Shown here: one piece after another, positions 8,639 to 20,252 of the stretch
Layout of the letters: each line of letters opens with the position of its first letter
Numbering within the stretch: position 1 is the stretch's first letter
NCBI GenBank assembly: GCA_043381765.1
Contig: JBHJMP010000368.1
Span: 1 to 20,252, forward strand
DNA length: 20,252 nucleotides
Source: Collodictyon triciliatum
Lineage: Eukaryota; CRuMs
Direction: 5' to 3'
Position numbers and translations under genes: made by a program
Notes under the pieces: generated by a model
What the model was told of the DNA's origin: nothing
Seen by the model: the letters and a program-made list of their open reading frames with translations, nothing else
The model's database searches: none

Positions 8639-10392
8639 CTAGTGGCTTTTGTTAATCATCGATATCCATCTGACAACATGAATAGAAAAAATCTTGTCCA
8701 AAGGGATGATTGTCACATCTTTCCTCCTGCGGGTGAAAAGATTATCAAGGGAGCGTACATTCCTAGATGATAGTTCACCTTCTCTCAATTTCCTAAAAAT
8801 GTTGGAGGACATGTGTAGTAATGCTGCAGATAAAGCATTGTCGTGAGACGCTGGGAGCAAATCCGGTTTTTTGGCGATCAAAATGCCATCCACATGGTCG
8901 AAAGAAGAGCCCGAGAGCGACTGGGCAAGGAGGCTATCCGCAGGATTCAGAATGAAGGGACTTGGCCGGGATAGAGCAGGGTTCATCCTTTCCCCAACTA
9001 AACCAGCTGCTATTTCAATCTCCCTGTAAGAAACAGACCACTTCATTCGGACTTCGGGATCGCTTAGTCTAGATAATACATCTCCGTTGATTCGAAGGGC
9101 CTTAATTTTTGGGACTAATTTCTTGGACGAAGGCGTGCTTGACTTTTCAAGAAAATCCACCATTTCGTGATAACTTAGTTGTCGAACACAATACTTTCCA
9201 GCATATCCACCATTTTCCGGTAGCCTATCTTGTGAAAGCTGAACCAAGTAGCCTACTTCACTGTGGTCAATATGATACGTTCCAACCATCGAAGCCAGAG
9301 ATAGCCTGTTGGCCAACTCATCAACCCTCGTCCACCTCTCGTTGGCAACCTTTTCAGAGAGAGCAAAACATCCATGGTCAGTCAGGTACTCAACCAATTC
9401 ACCTCGATACATATCCTGAAAATCTGAATATGAATTTGGAATATTTTTTTTCGTATTCTCTGAGACGTCAAGGTTACTTGAAAGTAGATCCTGCAGATGT
9501 AACGATATACTATCAAAACCCGGTCTGAGCTTGTAACTCTGCCTCCAACATGAACGAATTAAATGCTGGATACTATTTGGCACTTGTGTTGGAATGACAG
9601 GTCTCATCCCTGATACAACAAACATTCTGGGATCTGAATACCCAAGATATGGCTCAACTCCTGAAAACATGTACCATATGAGCATACCCAGGGCATAAAC
9701 ACAACTAGGCTCTCCTCTGTGCCCGATGTTGACTCCATCCTCTCCATACAAATCATCACAACCATGGTAGTGCGGGTTGCTTACAACTTCGTGGATTTCT
9801 GGGCCTTGCCAATTGAAGGAGCCTCTTTGCTTCCATTCACCAAAGCTGGTATGCAAACGAGAGCCAACTTTATCGACACTTCGTTTGCTAACCATGCCAA
9901 AATCAGCTATTTTTGCCACACCCTTGTAAAAAAGAATATTATCAGCTTTTATATCTTCGTGGTAAAGGTGGATAGTCTTCATAAAATGAAGTCCCTGACA
10001 TACATCAAAGGCTACGTTAAGTTTTTGTGTGGTTGTTAAAGAATCTGCTAATTCAGACTCCATCAAATGTTTCAGAGAGATGCCCGCATATTCAAGTACA
10101 ATATGAAAATCATAGCCTCTTCTATAGACGCCAATTAAGGATACAACATGCTTGGAATGTTTGCATTCTTCTAGGTGCTTACACTCAAATACAAGAGAAC
10201 TTACAATTTCCTCTATTGACATACTTTTGGTATATCTTATGCTGTGAATTTTTGATACAACATCTAAAGAGTCAATCCTCTGAGTCCTGTAAACCCTCCC
10301 AAACGAACCACAATCAATATACTCTTCTAATTCCAAGGTGGTTGAAAGAAACAAACTACCCAAATCTGAATCGAGTTTCTCCAAGATTTCAC
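8639..10392 (-). other. ROCO exon 9: TKL-like kinase domain and C-terminal tail
   Basis: Single exon of 584 codons including the stop. Kinase landmarks: glycine loop GSFGRVY (residues 1200-1206), VSKI lysine (about 1219), alpha-C Glu in VFECKHL, catalytic loop HEDIKADN (1316-1323), DFG (1335-1337), GPE in place of APE (1368-1370), alpha-F segment CVYALGMLIW. Compared with a canonical kinase, HRD is HED and the alpha-F Asp of DVYSFG is Cys (about 1402). After the kinase (from about 1470) two stretches, about 1503-1542 and 1579-1636, have spacing that recalls SAM domains (for example MVDFLEK then LRINGDVLSRLSD), but this is weak. The last 110 residues are unrecognised and end in a basic segment, TRRRKDV. 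Confidence 0.9.
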
Positions 10393-10674
10393 CTAGCAGG
10401 AAGAGATAAAAGAAATAGCGTGACGATACTTTAAAAATATGGCGACTGTGCTATATTTAAAATCTTAATATTACCATCTCCCAACCCGTTACTATCAGCC
10501 CGAATCTAAGGCAATTTAGGACTCATTATTGATTTGAAAAATTGGCTACATTAATAATATTATGATTCAAGAACCTTTTTTAAGTGCCCTGGTTCCTTAA
10601 AGGTCATATTATCTATCCCATAATTTTCGAATATTTAGCGTATATAATTCATATAAAAAAGAAAGCAGGGAAAG

Positions 10675-10707
<33 letters not shown>

Positions 10708-13700
10708 AAAAAACAAAAAAAAAANNNNNNNNNNNNNNNNNNNNNNNNNNNNNNNNNNNNNNNNNNNNNNNNNNNNNNNNNNNNNNNNNNNNNNNNNNNN
10801 NNNNNNNNNNNNNNNNNNNNNNNNCAAAAAAACAAACAAAAAAACAAACAAAAAAACAAACAAAAAAACAAACAAAAAAACAAACAAAAAAACAAACAAA
10901 AAAACAAACAAAAAAACAAACAAATCATAAAGGTAAAAGAAAATAATCAAATAATGACATGAAATGACATACGCGTACCAAAATTCACTCGGGATGGGTT
11001 TCCTCTTTTTATGACGTCAAAGTCCAAATGCGATTTCCCATGAGGATGAACTTTAAAAGAGTTCGCCAGAGACCCGTACGTGAGTTCGTAGGTAGGTATT
11101 TCCATAAAAAAGGGTTCGTAAATTTGAATTTTTATTACCCAGTTTAGACAAAAATCAGCAACTTTGGTAATAAATGCATCAAAAAGGTCGATGTAATTCA
11201 AATAGTTTGATTGCTTTTCGTCCACAACCCTGAAGTGAATGTCAATTTTATTTCCCTCATAAATATGTATCAAGACATTCAAGGAATCACCTTGTGTTAT
11301 ACCTAGTCGATTGTTTCCAGAATCCATTCGAGTTGAAAACTTCAATGCCACATAATTTGATGAAAACGACAAGATACATGAATGGCCATCATCAGCTGGG
11401 ATATTGACCATATTTATGGATCTTACTAGAATACGATTTATCTGCCAACCATTCAAGTTATATTTTAATTGAGTTGTACACTTGAATTCTGAATAATAGG
11501 TAAGTGGAATTCTCTGGGGCCAAATTGTATGAATTTTTCTTCCGATGAAAAAATGAGGAATCGCGAGGCATTCTGGATTATATCCAAAAGCCAGGCCATA
11601 GTGCCTGATCAAATTATAGAAGTATACATCATTTTGTCCTTGATGATATCTTGTCCGAGTATTCTGATCGATTTCTTCAAATAAATGAAGTTCTGATTTC
11701 TCATCTAGAAGATTCATAATATCTCTGTATTTGATATCCATTTTATGATCCATAAGTATACTGCGGATGTTGTGTTTCATATATATACCGTGCTTCCCTT
11801 TAAAGATTTTGGAGTCGGTAAAAATCCACGATAGGTCCATGAAGAATTCTGTCGATAGGATTATAAAATCGCCTAGATTTTCTTCAACCCAAAATATATC
11901 ACCGCGCGAGTGCAAAAATTTCAGAGCAATTTTCATATCTAACAGATGATCACCCATTGCGTCCATGAAGGCAGAAAGTTTGATCATACTGAGGTTCAAT
12001 TGTAGAGAAGTTACCCTTTCCATTACTTGGTGAATTGTGGATGGGATGTATTTATGAGAATAATCTAGGCACATGAAACAATCATATACAGTCTTTTTCA
12101 AATTAAGGCAATCTTTTTTGTTCAAGTTGTTGATTATCATGTCATAGAATAAAGCGCAAAACTTTTTTTCATAAGGTTTGGTGATTTCGATGACTTCTGA
12201 TGCCATCGTATATTTTTGAATAGGAGTACAGAGGTCAGCATGTGTTCCCACTACTGCTAAAGAAAGGTCACGACCAACTTCCGATAGCATCTCAATAGCG
12301 TCTTTAACATATGACAATTCATCTCTGTTATTAGAATTGTAGGTGATTATACAAACAGCACTTCGGAACATAAATTCTGACCTTATGAAGTCCATACTTA
12401 TATTCCCATTTATTTCAATAGCTTTCATACAAATAGGAGTGCTATACTGATTTGTTCGAAGGATTACATTCCTCTTTATCTCTGCTACACAATAACGATG
12501 GTTTTCTGGTGGCTCTGAGTTCAGCCCTTGGTATTCATTATCAGACAAAGCCAAACATAATGAAGTCTTCCCTGAATAGTTCTTTCCCATTATAATTAAG
12601 TCACCCGTAATACATGAGGTCTTTCTCTTTTTCAAAAATGTACTCATTTTCATATGGTCTGTTTCATAATTTTTTTTAATATCTTGGTGCAGAGTACTTG
12701 CGTAGTAAACAAATTGACTCAGGTTTCCTTTCAAGAAAAATTCAGGAATATGACATTGTATCTTATTCCCAGTAATATCGAAGCTAATATCTGAATCAGC
12801 GGTACAAAATCTGTAATCTCCGGGAATTAAATCATTTATCTAACAGAAGCAGCAGATGATTAGATCTGTTTTTTAAATAAAAATTAAATAAAAAATAAAA
12901 CTTGTCCATCTCTGATGATTAGTTGTTGCAGGGTTTTCATATGACAAATCCACGTTGGCACAGAAGCAATCTAATTTAATTACATAAAAGCATCGTGACC
13001 CAGCAGTGGCTACTATAATTTGAATTATTTTTTTTCTCTCGTACGTTTCATTAAAACCGCACATATATCTCACACAAAAAAAAAAAACACATTTTTTTTC
13101 AAGAATCACATGGATTGAAACATACAGGGTTATTAGATGCAATTATAACTCTGAGTGACATCATCTGGGAGACAAACAAAGGCAAAGACGTAAACTAAGA
13201 ACAAAATGATTTTATTTTCGCGATATATTACAAAATCAGGGTTAAATTTTAATGTTTACTTCGTTATGGCTTATATCCAGAAAATTCAACTCCTGAAGAC
13301 GGGTCAATGCAATGGGAAGTCCATCAATCTTTGATAGTAATTTTAGGCAATTTTTTTCGAAAGAATATAATAAAAAGAAAATAAAAAGAAAATAAAAAGA
13401 AAATAAAAAGAAAATAAAAAGAAAATAAAAAGAAAATAAAAAGAAAATAAAAAGAAAATAAAAAGAAANNNNNNNNNNNNNNNNNNNNNNNNNNNNNNNN
13501 NNNNNNNNNNNNNNNNNNNNNNNNNNNNNNNNNNNNNNNNNNNNNNNNNNNNNNNNNNNNNNNNNNNNGAAAAAGAAAGAAAAAGAAAGAAAAAGAAAGA
13601 AAAAGAAAGAAAAAGAAAGAAAAAGAAAGAAAAAGAAAGAAAAAGAAAGAAAAAGAAAGAAAAAAGAACACATTCACATAATCAAATGCTCAACCTTATT

Positions 13701-15856
13701 TTTTGATAAAACCAAAACTTGGACTTTAGGAATGAGTTTAATTGGAAGAGGGAATATTTTAAATAATCGCTCATCTAGAACTATTTGGTTCGCTTGCATC
13801 GGACCCCTTTCGGTCGACCTGAACCTTTTGTCTACGCCCCAGGCGTGGAGATTTAATGCTGCTCCTAAAAATCATTTTATTATCCCAATAAGCAAATAAA
13901 TACTCCAATTAACACTATTATACATTTTTAAAAGGAATAGCTTTAAGAAATGAGTGAAAATTGGACTTGAATCTAATAAATTTGGTTCTCTGGACAATTT
14001 CTGCTCTGTACTAATCATATATCTCTGGAAAGTTTCCTGTTCACAGAAATTATGACATTAAAATAAAATAAAGATCAAAATATTACCTTTAAAGAATTAA
14101 TGATGAAATAATTACACTAAAGTGCAAAGAAGTTAACTACAAAATATAGAAGAGAAGGAGTACTTCATAAAAATTTACAAGTTTAAAGATAAATATTACA
14201 TCACACAATTTTTGTCTCTCGATCTCCTAAAAAAGAATTTATTGTTAATCAATTCAAAAATGGTCTATAGATGAATATTCATACATAATCATATAAACAA
14301 ATGCTCTTGTTCCATGACTCCCTCCACCAAATCATCGATGACAACTCTGTTGGTGCTTTTTTAATTTCAATGAAGCCAGTAAATTCTATATCAAGACTGC
14401 TTAGACTATTTAAGCTTGTAAACCAAACTGGCATCTCATTTACCTATATTTTTTTATTATTAGTACGATACTTTTTTTTTTTTACATAATAATTCAGATT
14501 TTCACTAACCGGATTGGAGTGCAAGGAAAGGATCTTCAATTCAGAAAGCCTGGTAAGCTCTTGAGGCAGAGATGAGATATTATTCCCATTAATATAAAGC
14601 TCATTTAAATTGGTTTTCTGAAATATTTCATTAGGGAGGCATGACAATAGGTTGTCCCCTAATAAGAGAACCCTTAACGCCGTCAAAAATTCGAATCCAA
14701 CAGGAAGATATACCAATTTATTGGAACTTAAGTCCAAGACTTCCAGATTTTCAAAATTACATCCACCTTCAGGAAAATGTTTAAGCATGTTATGAGCCAG
14801 AACGAGTCCCCGAAGGTTAGTTAATTTGGTGGATATGTCCGGCAATGATGTGAGGCCCTTATTTGTAATTGATATGAAAGAGCAGCTTTCTAACTTATTG
14901 GGATACCTAGGCAGCCAAGATGGCTCCAAATCTTCGAGCTCTTGAAGTTCCTGATAATATGAGAGTGCGTTCAAGAAAACTACATTCTTCTAATAATCTA
15001 TTTTACGAAATTATAAGGAACTTACAGGGTCGAACAATACCAATTTTTGCAAGGCCTCTTGTATTTCCATCCCCCCAAAACAGAGGGTCTCTTTCCAACA
15101 CGGCAAGGATGATATTCCATAAGGTGCCCTTTGTGTATATATTTCTCCAGACTCGTTTTGTATATAGAACCTAGTCAGTTTCTTAAGGAACGTAATTTCC
15201 ACTGGGAGGCTGTAAATCTAGGGATTAGGTTCGATTAAACAATTTGTAGTGAACATAAAATCATATTTTTTCCCCTTTATTCGATTCAAAGTGCAGCGAG
15301 GTTATGCCAGGACATAAATCATATTAATTCCTTTGTTTTGTTCATGACCATTCATGAAATGGTCACAATGACTCGGGGTAAGTTGTATAATTACATTGTT
15401 TGTAGATATATTAAACTCGATGAGTTCTTGCAAGCCGGATATGCTTTGAGGAATACTGCTGATAATGTTTCCATCAACACGTAGAAAAGATAATCCCACT
15501 AATGTTGATATCCAGGAGGGTATACAAGAAAGGCAATTGTCAAAAACAGAGAGCGACTTTAAGAGAGTCAGATACGAAATACCATCATATAAGAAGGGTA
15601 GAGTATTTCCGTTCAACCGGACTTGAGTTAAGTTTGTAAGTAGTGATATCCACTCTGGAATAGAAGATAAGCGATTATCGTGCAAGTTAAGAACAAGCAG
15701 ACAAGTTAGAATGGATATGCTGTCTGGGACTTTGTCCAGTTGCCTTTTTTCAAGATCGAGCATCGTGCATTCTATCAGCGGTTCTGTAGAGGGCCACCAG
15801 TGGGGTTGTATGGATAAAAGTTCTTCTAATAGTCTTCCAGTCTCATCACAGGCCAT
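8639..15856 (-). CDS. ROCO protein: LRR modules - Roc - COR - TKL kinase - tail
   Basis: Nine exons: 15395-15856, 15026-15217, 14510-14989, 14285-14443, 13916-14036, 13695-13864, 13260-13328, 10979-12839, 8639-10392. The sum is 5268 nt, giving 1755 aa and a TAG stop; every junction agrees in phase. Domain order: LRR module 1 (residues 1 to about 205), module 2 (about 219-431), module 3 (about 432-586), Roc (about 615-790), COR (about 790-1150), kinase (about 1190-1469), unassigned tail (1470-1755). This is the LRRK/GbpC architecture: a GTPase-regulated kinase acting in cytoplasmic signalling. The P-loop is GKNYSGKT (636-643) and the base-specificity motif is THAD (750-753), the Roc form of NKxD. 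The start is the ATG at 15856, with an in-frame TGA upstream in the presumed 5' UTR; an upstream exon is not excluded. The ligand of the LRRs and the substrate cannot be told. Confidence 0.92.
10670..10923. repeat. Poly-A and 12-nt CAAACAAAAAAA repeat flanking a gap
   Basis: A run of about 30 A with later C interruptions on the left of the gap and about eight copies of a 12-nt unit on the right. It lies inside ROCO intron 8. Confidence 0.93.
10725..10824. other. Assembly gap (100 N)
   Basis: Exactly 100 N, the usual placeholder for unknown length, inside an A-rich repeat of a ROCO intron; no coding sequence should be missing. Confidence 0.97.
10979..12839 (-). other. ROCO exon 8: last LRR cap, Roc GTPase and COR domain
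   Basis: Single long exon of 620 codons plus one base. It begins inside an LRR (INDLIPGDYRF), passes the cap HIPEFFLKGNLSQFVYYAS, then Roc: P-loop GKNYSGKTSL, switch II region with EING where DxxG is expected, and VGTHADL. The COR region shows the typical FLHSRGDIFWVEENLGDFII (winged-helix-like COR-A motif) followed by HLFEEIDQNT. The donor TTTG-GTACGC joins in phase 1 to exon 9. Confidence 0.9.
12840..13259 (-). other. ROCO intron 7 (420 nt)
   Basis: Donor GTAAAC after SHNE, acceptor TGCTGCTTCTGTTAG before INDL, phase 0. It is AT-rich with A and T runs at 13070-13100. An 89-codon minus-strand frame here (12873-13142) has no LRR character and is treated as intron. Confidence 0.8.
13366..13674. 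repeat. A-rich tandem repeat (11-nt and 10-nt units) around a gap
   Basis: Left of the gap the unit is AAAATAAAAAG (11 nt), right of it AAAAAGAAAG (10 nt). The whole array is in ROCO intron 6 (13329-13694), which splits one LRR between SKNK and IDGLP. Confidence 0.93.
13469..13568. other. Assembly gap (100 N)
   Basis: Exactly 100 N inside the intronic A-rich array. The repeat unit differs on the two sides. Confidence 0.97.
14990..15025 (-). other. ROCO intron 2, about 36 nt
   Basis: Canonical donor GTAAGT after LVLFDP. The acceptor is either TTATTAG (36-nt intron) or three bases later at AGAAG (39 nt); both keep phase 0. An in-frame TAA follows within 12 nt of the donor, so reading through is impossible. 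This is far shorter than most introns of the window (51-597 nt). Confidence 0.7.
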
Positions 15857-16038
15857 CTTTGACAGCTTCCTTTCTGACACTTGGGAGCCTACTCACCAGA
15901 AATGATACATTGCAGGCATGTTAGAATATATGCACGATTCTTAGTCTTATTCATTTGTTCATTTTTATCATGATATGGTTTTCTTCATGTTTTCTGTTTT
16001 GATTATTCTTCATTTATTTCTCTTATTTTTGATTATTA

Positions 16039-16112
<74 letters not shown>
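16039..16112. repeat. ATT trinucleotide microsatellite
   Basis: About 25 perfect copies of ATT. It would encode poly-Ile on plus or poly-Asn on minus, but no flanking gene supports coding. It lies about 200 nt upstream of the ROCO start. Confidence 0.95.
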
Positions 16113-16312
16113 TTGCCTACCGGATGTTATTTCACTTTGTGTTTGGGTTGTGTTTTGAGGTTTTTTCCTTGGATTGTGTCCAGCGATCCGAACATATATC
16201 CAGACCCGAAAACTTGCAACCAAAGCTGATTTAGCTGTGGTGGATGACCACACATACTGCTTTCATCACCCATATCTCCTCACTCATACTGGCCACATTT
16301 GGCTGAGATAAA

Positions 16313-16666
16313 ATGGATTTAAATGAGCGTAATGTCATCCACACTGCCGACTTGCTCTTCGTTTTCATCCCAAGTATCATATAGGGTGCATTGGCTCTTT
16401 ATTCCTTGCCTCTCTGGTTCGCCGAGGAAGTGCCAAGTTGCGCAATACTTCATCATCTGGCCAAAATGGTTTGTAAGTATGAAGAGCACCACGCTACTGA
16501 AGAGAATGAGAATCGAATGATTCGAACACTGTTACAAGCAAGGGAAGCCACCTCTGATTGCCAGATGAAAGAAAAATATGAGAATACAAGGGACAATCAA
16601 ATAAGAGTGAACATGTTTACAGTAAAAACTGCTCGACATCGGCCAAAGTCGTTGTTAATTTATTGA
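16313..16666 (+). CDS. Possible plus-strand gene fragment, interrupted by an in-frame TAG
   Basis: A 23-codon frame from the ATG at 16313 (MDLNERNVIHTADLLFVFIPS) hits TAG at 16382-16384. The same frame then runs open for 93 codons to TGA at 16666. The second part looks protein-like and helical (ILHHLAKMVCKYEEHH, then QMKEKYENTRDNQIR) and ends ARHRPKSLLIY. It could be a terminal exon whose acceptor is CCCAAG or CATATAG, a decayed gene, or chance. No family is recognised. A strong-looking donor (GTAAGTATG at 16473) lies inside it, which complicates the model. Confidence 0.25.
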
Positions 16667-16772
16667 AAACAATCAAACATGTAGATAAGAGATATATTCC
16701 TTTAAGAAATGATTTTATATTTCTATTCGGCGCCGTGAGGGAGGCATTATAATGCGTCATCTTTAGGGGTTG

Positions 16773-19398
<2,626 letters not shown>

Positions 19399-20252
19399 GT
19401 GAAATGTCAGTTAGAATGGGTACGCGATAGCCTAGATGCGTAATTATTTTGTCCGCAATATGGTTGTCGGCGCTGACTGCGCACTTGAATTCGTGCAACT
19501 TGCTCGTTGGTGCACAGCCTCACAAACACAATCGAGCCACATTGCATCAATCGCCTTATATAACACCTTTTCCTCGGACAATGTCAAAAGACAGAGTATT
19601 TGATGGATGATGTTCTCTTCGTTTGTTCCTGGGAATTAACCAACCACGCCTGGAAGGTTCGATTCCTGAGAACAGACACGAAGCAACCCGAGGCCTTTCA
19701 GAACTCATCCAAAATGAGAAGGAAAGAAGCGCAGATGACAACACAATTTAATAAAGCGCACTATGTAGTGCATATATATATCAAGGAATGCAATTACAGC
19801 AGGTGGACGATGCAGTCGCTACACAGAAATATATAATGTTATTTTTATATAATATCCACATTATATATTCAAAGCTGGAAAGGGTGCAACGCGCTTAAAC
19901 GATAAAGAAACTTTGGTGCACTTAAGCGCCGCACAAGTCACGCAGACAGAGGATGTGGTTCAATCACACAAGTCTGTACGAAAGCTGAAGATGTTCTCTA
20001 CTTTTCAATCACTGTCAGGCATAAGACTGAGCCATATACATATAGAAATGGTGAAACTTGGCTCTCGCTTTCCCACGCACTTGCTGCGAATCGCATTGAC
20101 ACCATGCCATATTCTGTCATTGAGTGATTCTTGCCTTTTTTTCTTTGGCCTCGTCCTCGCTGGGATAAAATAAAACATAAAAAAACATAAAAAAACATAA
20201 AAAAACATAAAAAAACATAAAAAAACATAAAAAAACATAAAAAAACATAAAA
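19399..20252. other. Region upstream of PARG, no gene recognised
   Basis: Short frames occur on both strands but none shows a recognisable family, splice logic or codon bias. A basic minus-strand stretch near 20060-20160 (RTRPKKKRQE in one frame, RGRGQRKKGK in another) after a TTTTATCCCAG sequence could be an exon, but two frames compete and it cannot be decided. The PARG promoter should lie at the left end of this region. Confidence 0.6.
20172..20252. repeat. 10-nt tandem repeat (AAAAAACATA)
   Basis: About eight perfect copies running to the window edge. Minus-strand Phe/Tyr/Val/Leu/Cys frames are repeat translations. Confidence 0.95.

Larger units (their letters stand above)
10393..10978 (-). 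other. ROCO intron 8 (586 nt) with A-rich repeat and gap
   Basis: The donor after TTTG (GTACGC) and the acceptor CTTCCTGCTAG join exons 8 and 9 in phase 1. The intron carries a long A run, a 100-N gap and a 12-nt repeat (CAAACAAAAAAA). On the sense strand this is T-rich. Open frames crossing the gap are artefacts. Confidence 0.85.
12735..15856 (-). other. ROCO N-terminal region: three LRR modules over eight exons
   Basis: Module 1: exons 1-2, with LRRs such as LLVLNLHDNRLSSIPEWI and LSFLRVDGNIISSIPQSI. Module 2: exons 3-4, with LRGLVLAHNMLKHFPEGG and LEVLDLSSNKLVYLPVGF. Module 3: exons 5-8, with fewer LRRs. Modules 1 and 2 each end in a similar non-LRR linker (RAPYGISSLPCWKETL and KAPTELSSMIWWRESW). 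Modules 2 and 3 then start with a helical segment (IQEALQKLVLFDP, THFLKLFLLKMYN). Modules 1 and 2 carry a Pro-Trp segment before the first LRR (SIQPHWWPS, DLEPSWLPR); in module 3 the matching place reads LNLHAWGVD. Confidence 0.85.
15857..16772. other. Intergenic region between PARG and the ROCO gene
   Basis: It lies between the PARG stop and the ROCO start. It contains an ATT microsatellite (16039-16112) and a possible plus-strand coding segment (16313-16666). The presumed ROCO 5' UTR and promoter are at the left end; no element can be named. Confidence 0.7.

Noticed and set aside
9109-10434. Plus-strand frames at 9109-9528, 9719-10039 and 10027-10434
   Set aside because: Antisense to the kinase exon, which has recognisable motifs in its own frame.
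10584-10950. Lys-rich and Phe-rich frames over the gap
   Set aside because: Run through poly-A, N bases and a 12-nt repeat within a ROCO intron.
12873-13142. 89-codon minus-strand frame as an extra ROCO exon
   Set aside because: No LRR pattern, and exons 7 and 8 join exactly within one LRR in phase 0 without it.

Overview
The window is nuclear DNA of a single-celled (or simple) eukaryote. The evidence is 26 GT-AG introns that can be placed by reading frame, standard stop codons, strongly AT-rich spacers, many hypervariable microsatellites, and three N-gaps that all sit inside tandem repeats. The gene content fits a protist with a flagellum or cilium and a metazoan-like signalling and DNA-damage repertoire. 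I cannot place it in a lineage from sequence alone; amoebozoan, rhizarian and unicellular holozoan hosts all remain possible.

Four genes, all on the minus strand, were assembled by joining exons whose splice phases agree. From right to left (transcription order): (1) a poly(ADP-ribose) glycohydrolase (PARG), 8 exons, 16773-19398, 530 aa, whose catalytic Glu-Glu pair is on a 16-nt micro-exon; (2) a ROCO protein, 9 exons, 8639-15856, 1755 aa, with three LRR modules, Roc, COR, a TKL-type kinase and a long C-terminal tail; (3) a TMED2/p24-beta-like ER-Golgi cargo receptor, 4 exons, 6259-7431, 200 aa; (4) a CFAP97/KIAA1430-like protein, 9 exons, 1-4748, running off the left edge, followed by an EF-hand-like region and a very long acidic tail ending in about 31 pentapeptide repeats.

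Between and inside these genes lie simple repeats: 15-nt coding repeats at 1-475, GATAAT-type hexamers at 2124-2486 (intron), 13/11-nt T-rich repeats at 4788-5336 around a 231-N gap, TTTG at 7838-7893, about 30 copies of a 14-mer at 8120-8550, A-rich repeats at 10670-10923 and 13366-13674 (both in ROCO introns and both with a 100-N gap), ATT at 16039-16112, AAAAAG at 18708-18797 (PARG intron 1), and a 10-mer at the right edge.

The four genes do not form a pathway: ADP-ribose turnover, ROCO signalling, secretory traffic and cilium biology are simply neighbours. The most noteworthy points are the PARG micro-exon, the threefold LRR array of the ROCO gene with introns at the same site in the repeat, the altered kinase core (HED and a missing alpha-F Asp), and the composite CFAP97-like protein.
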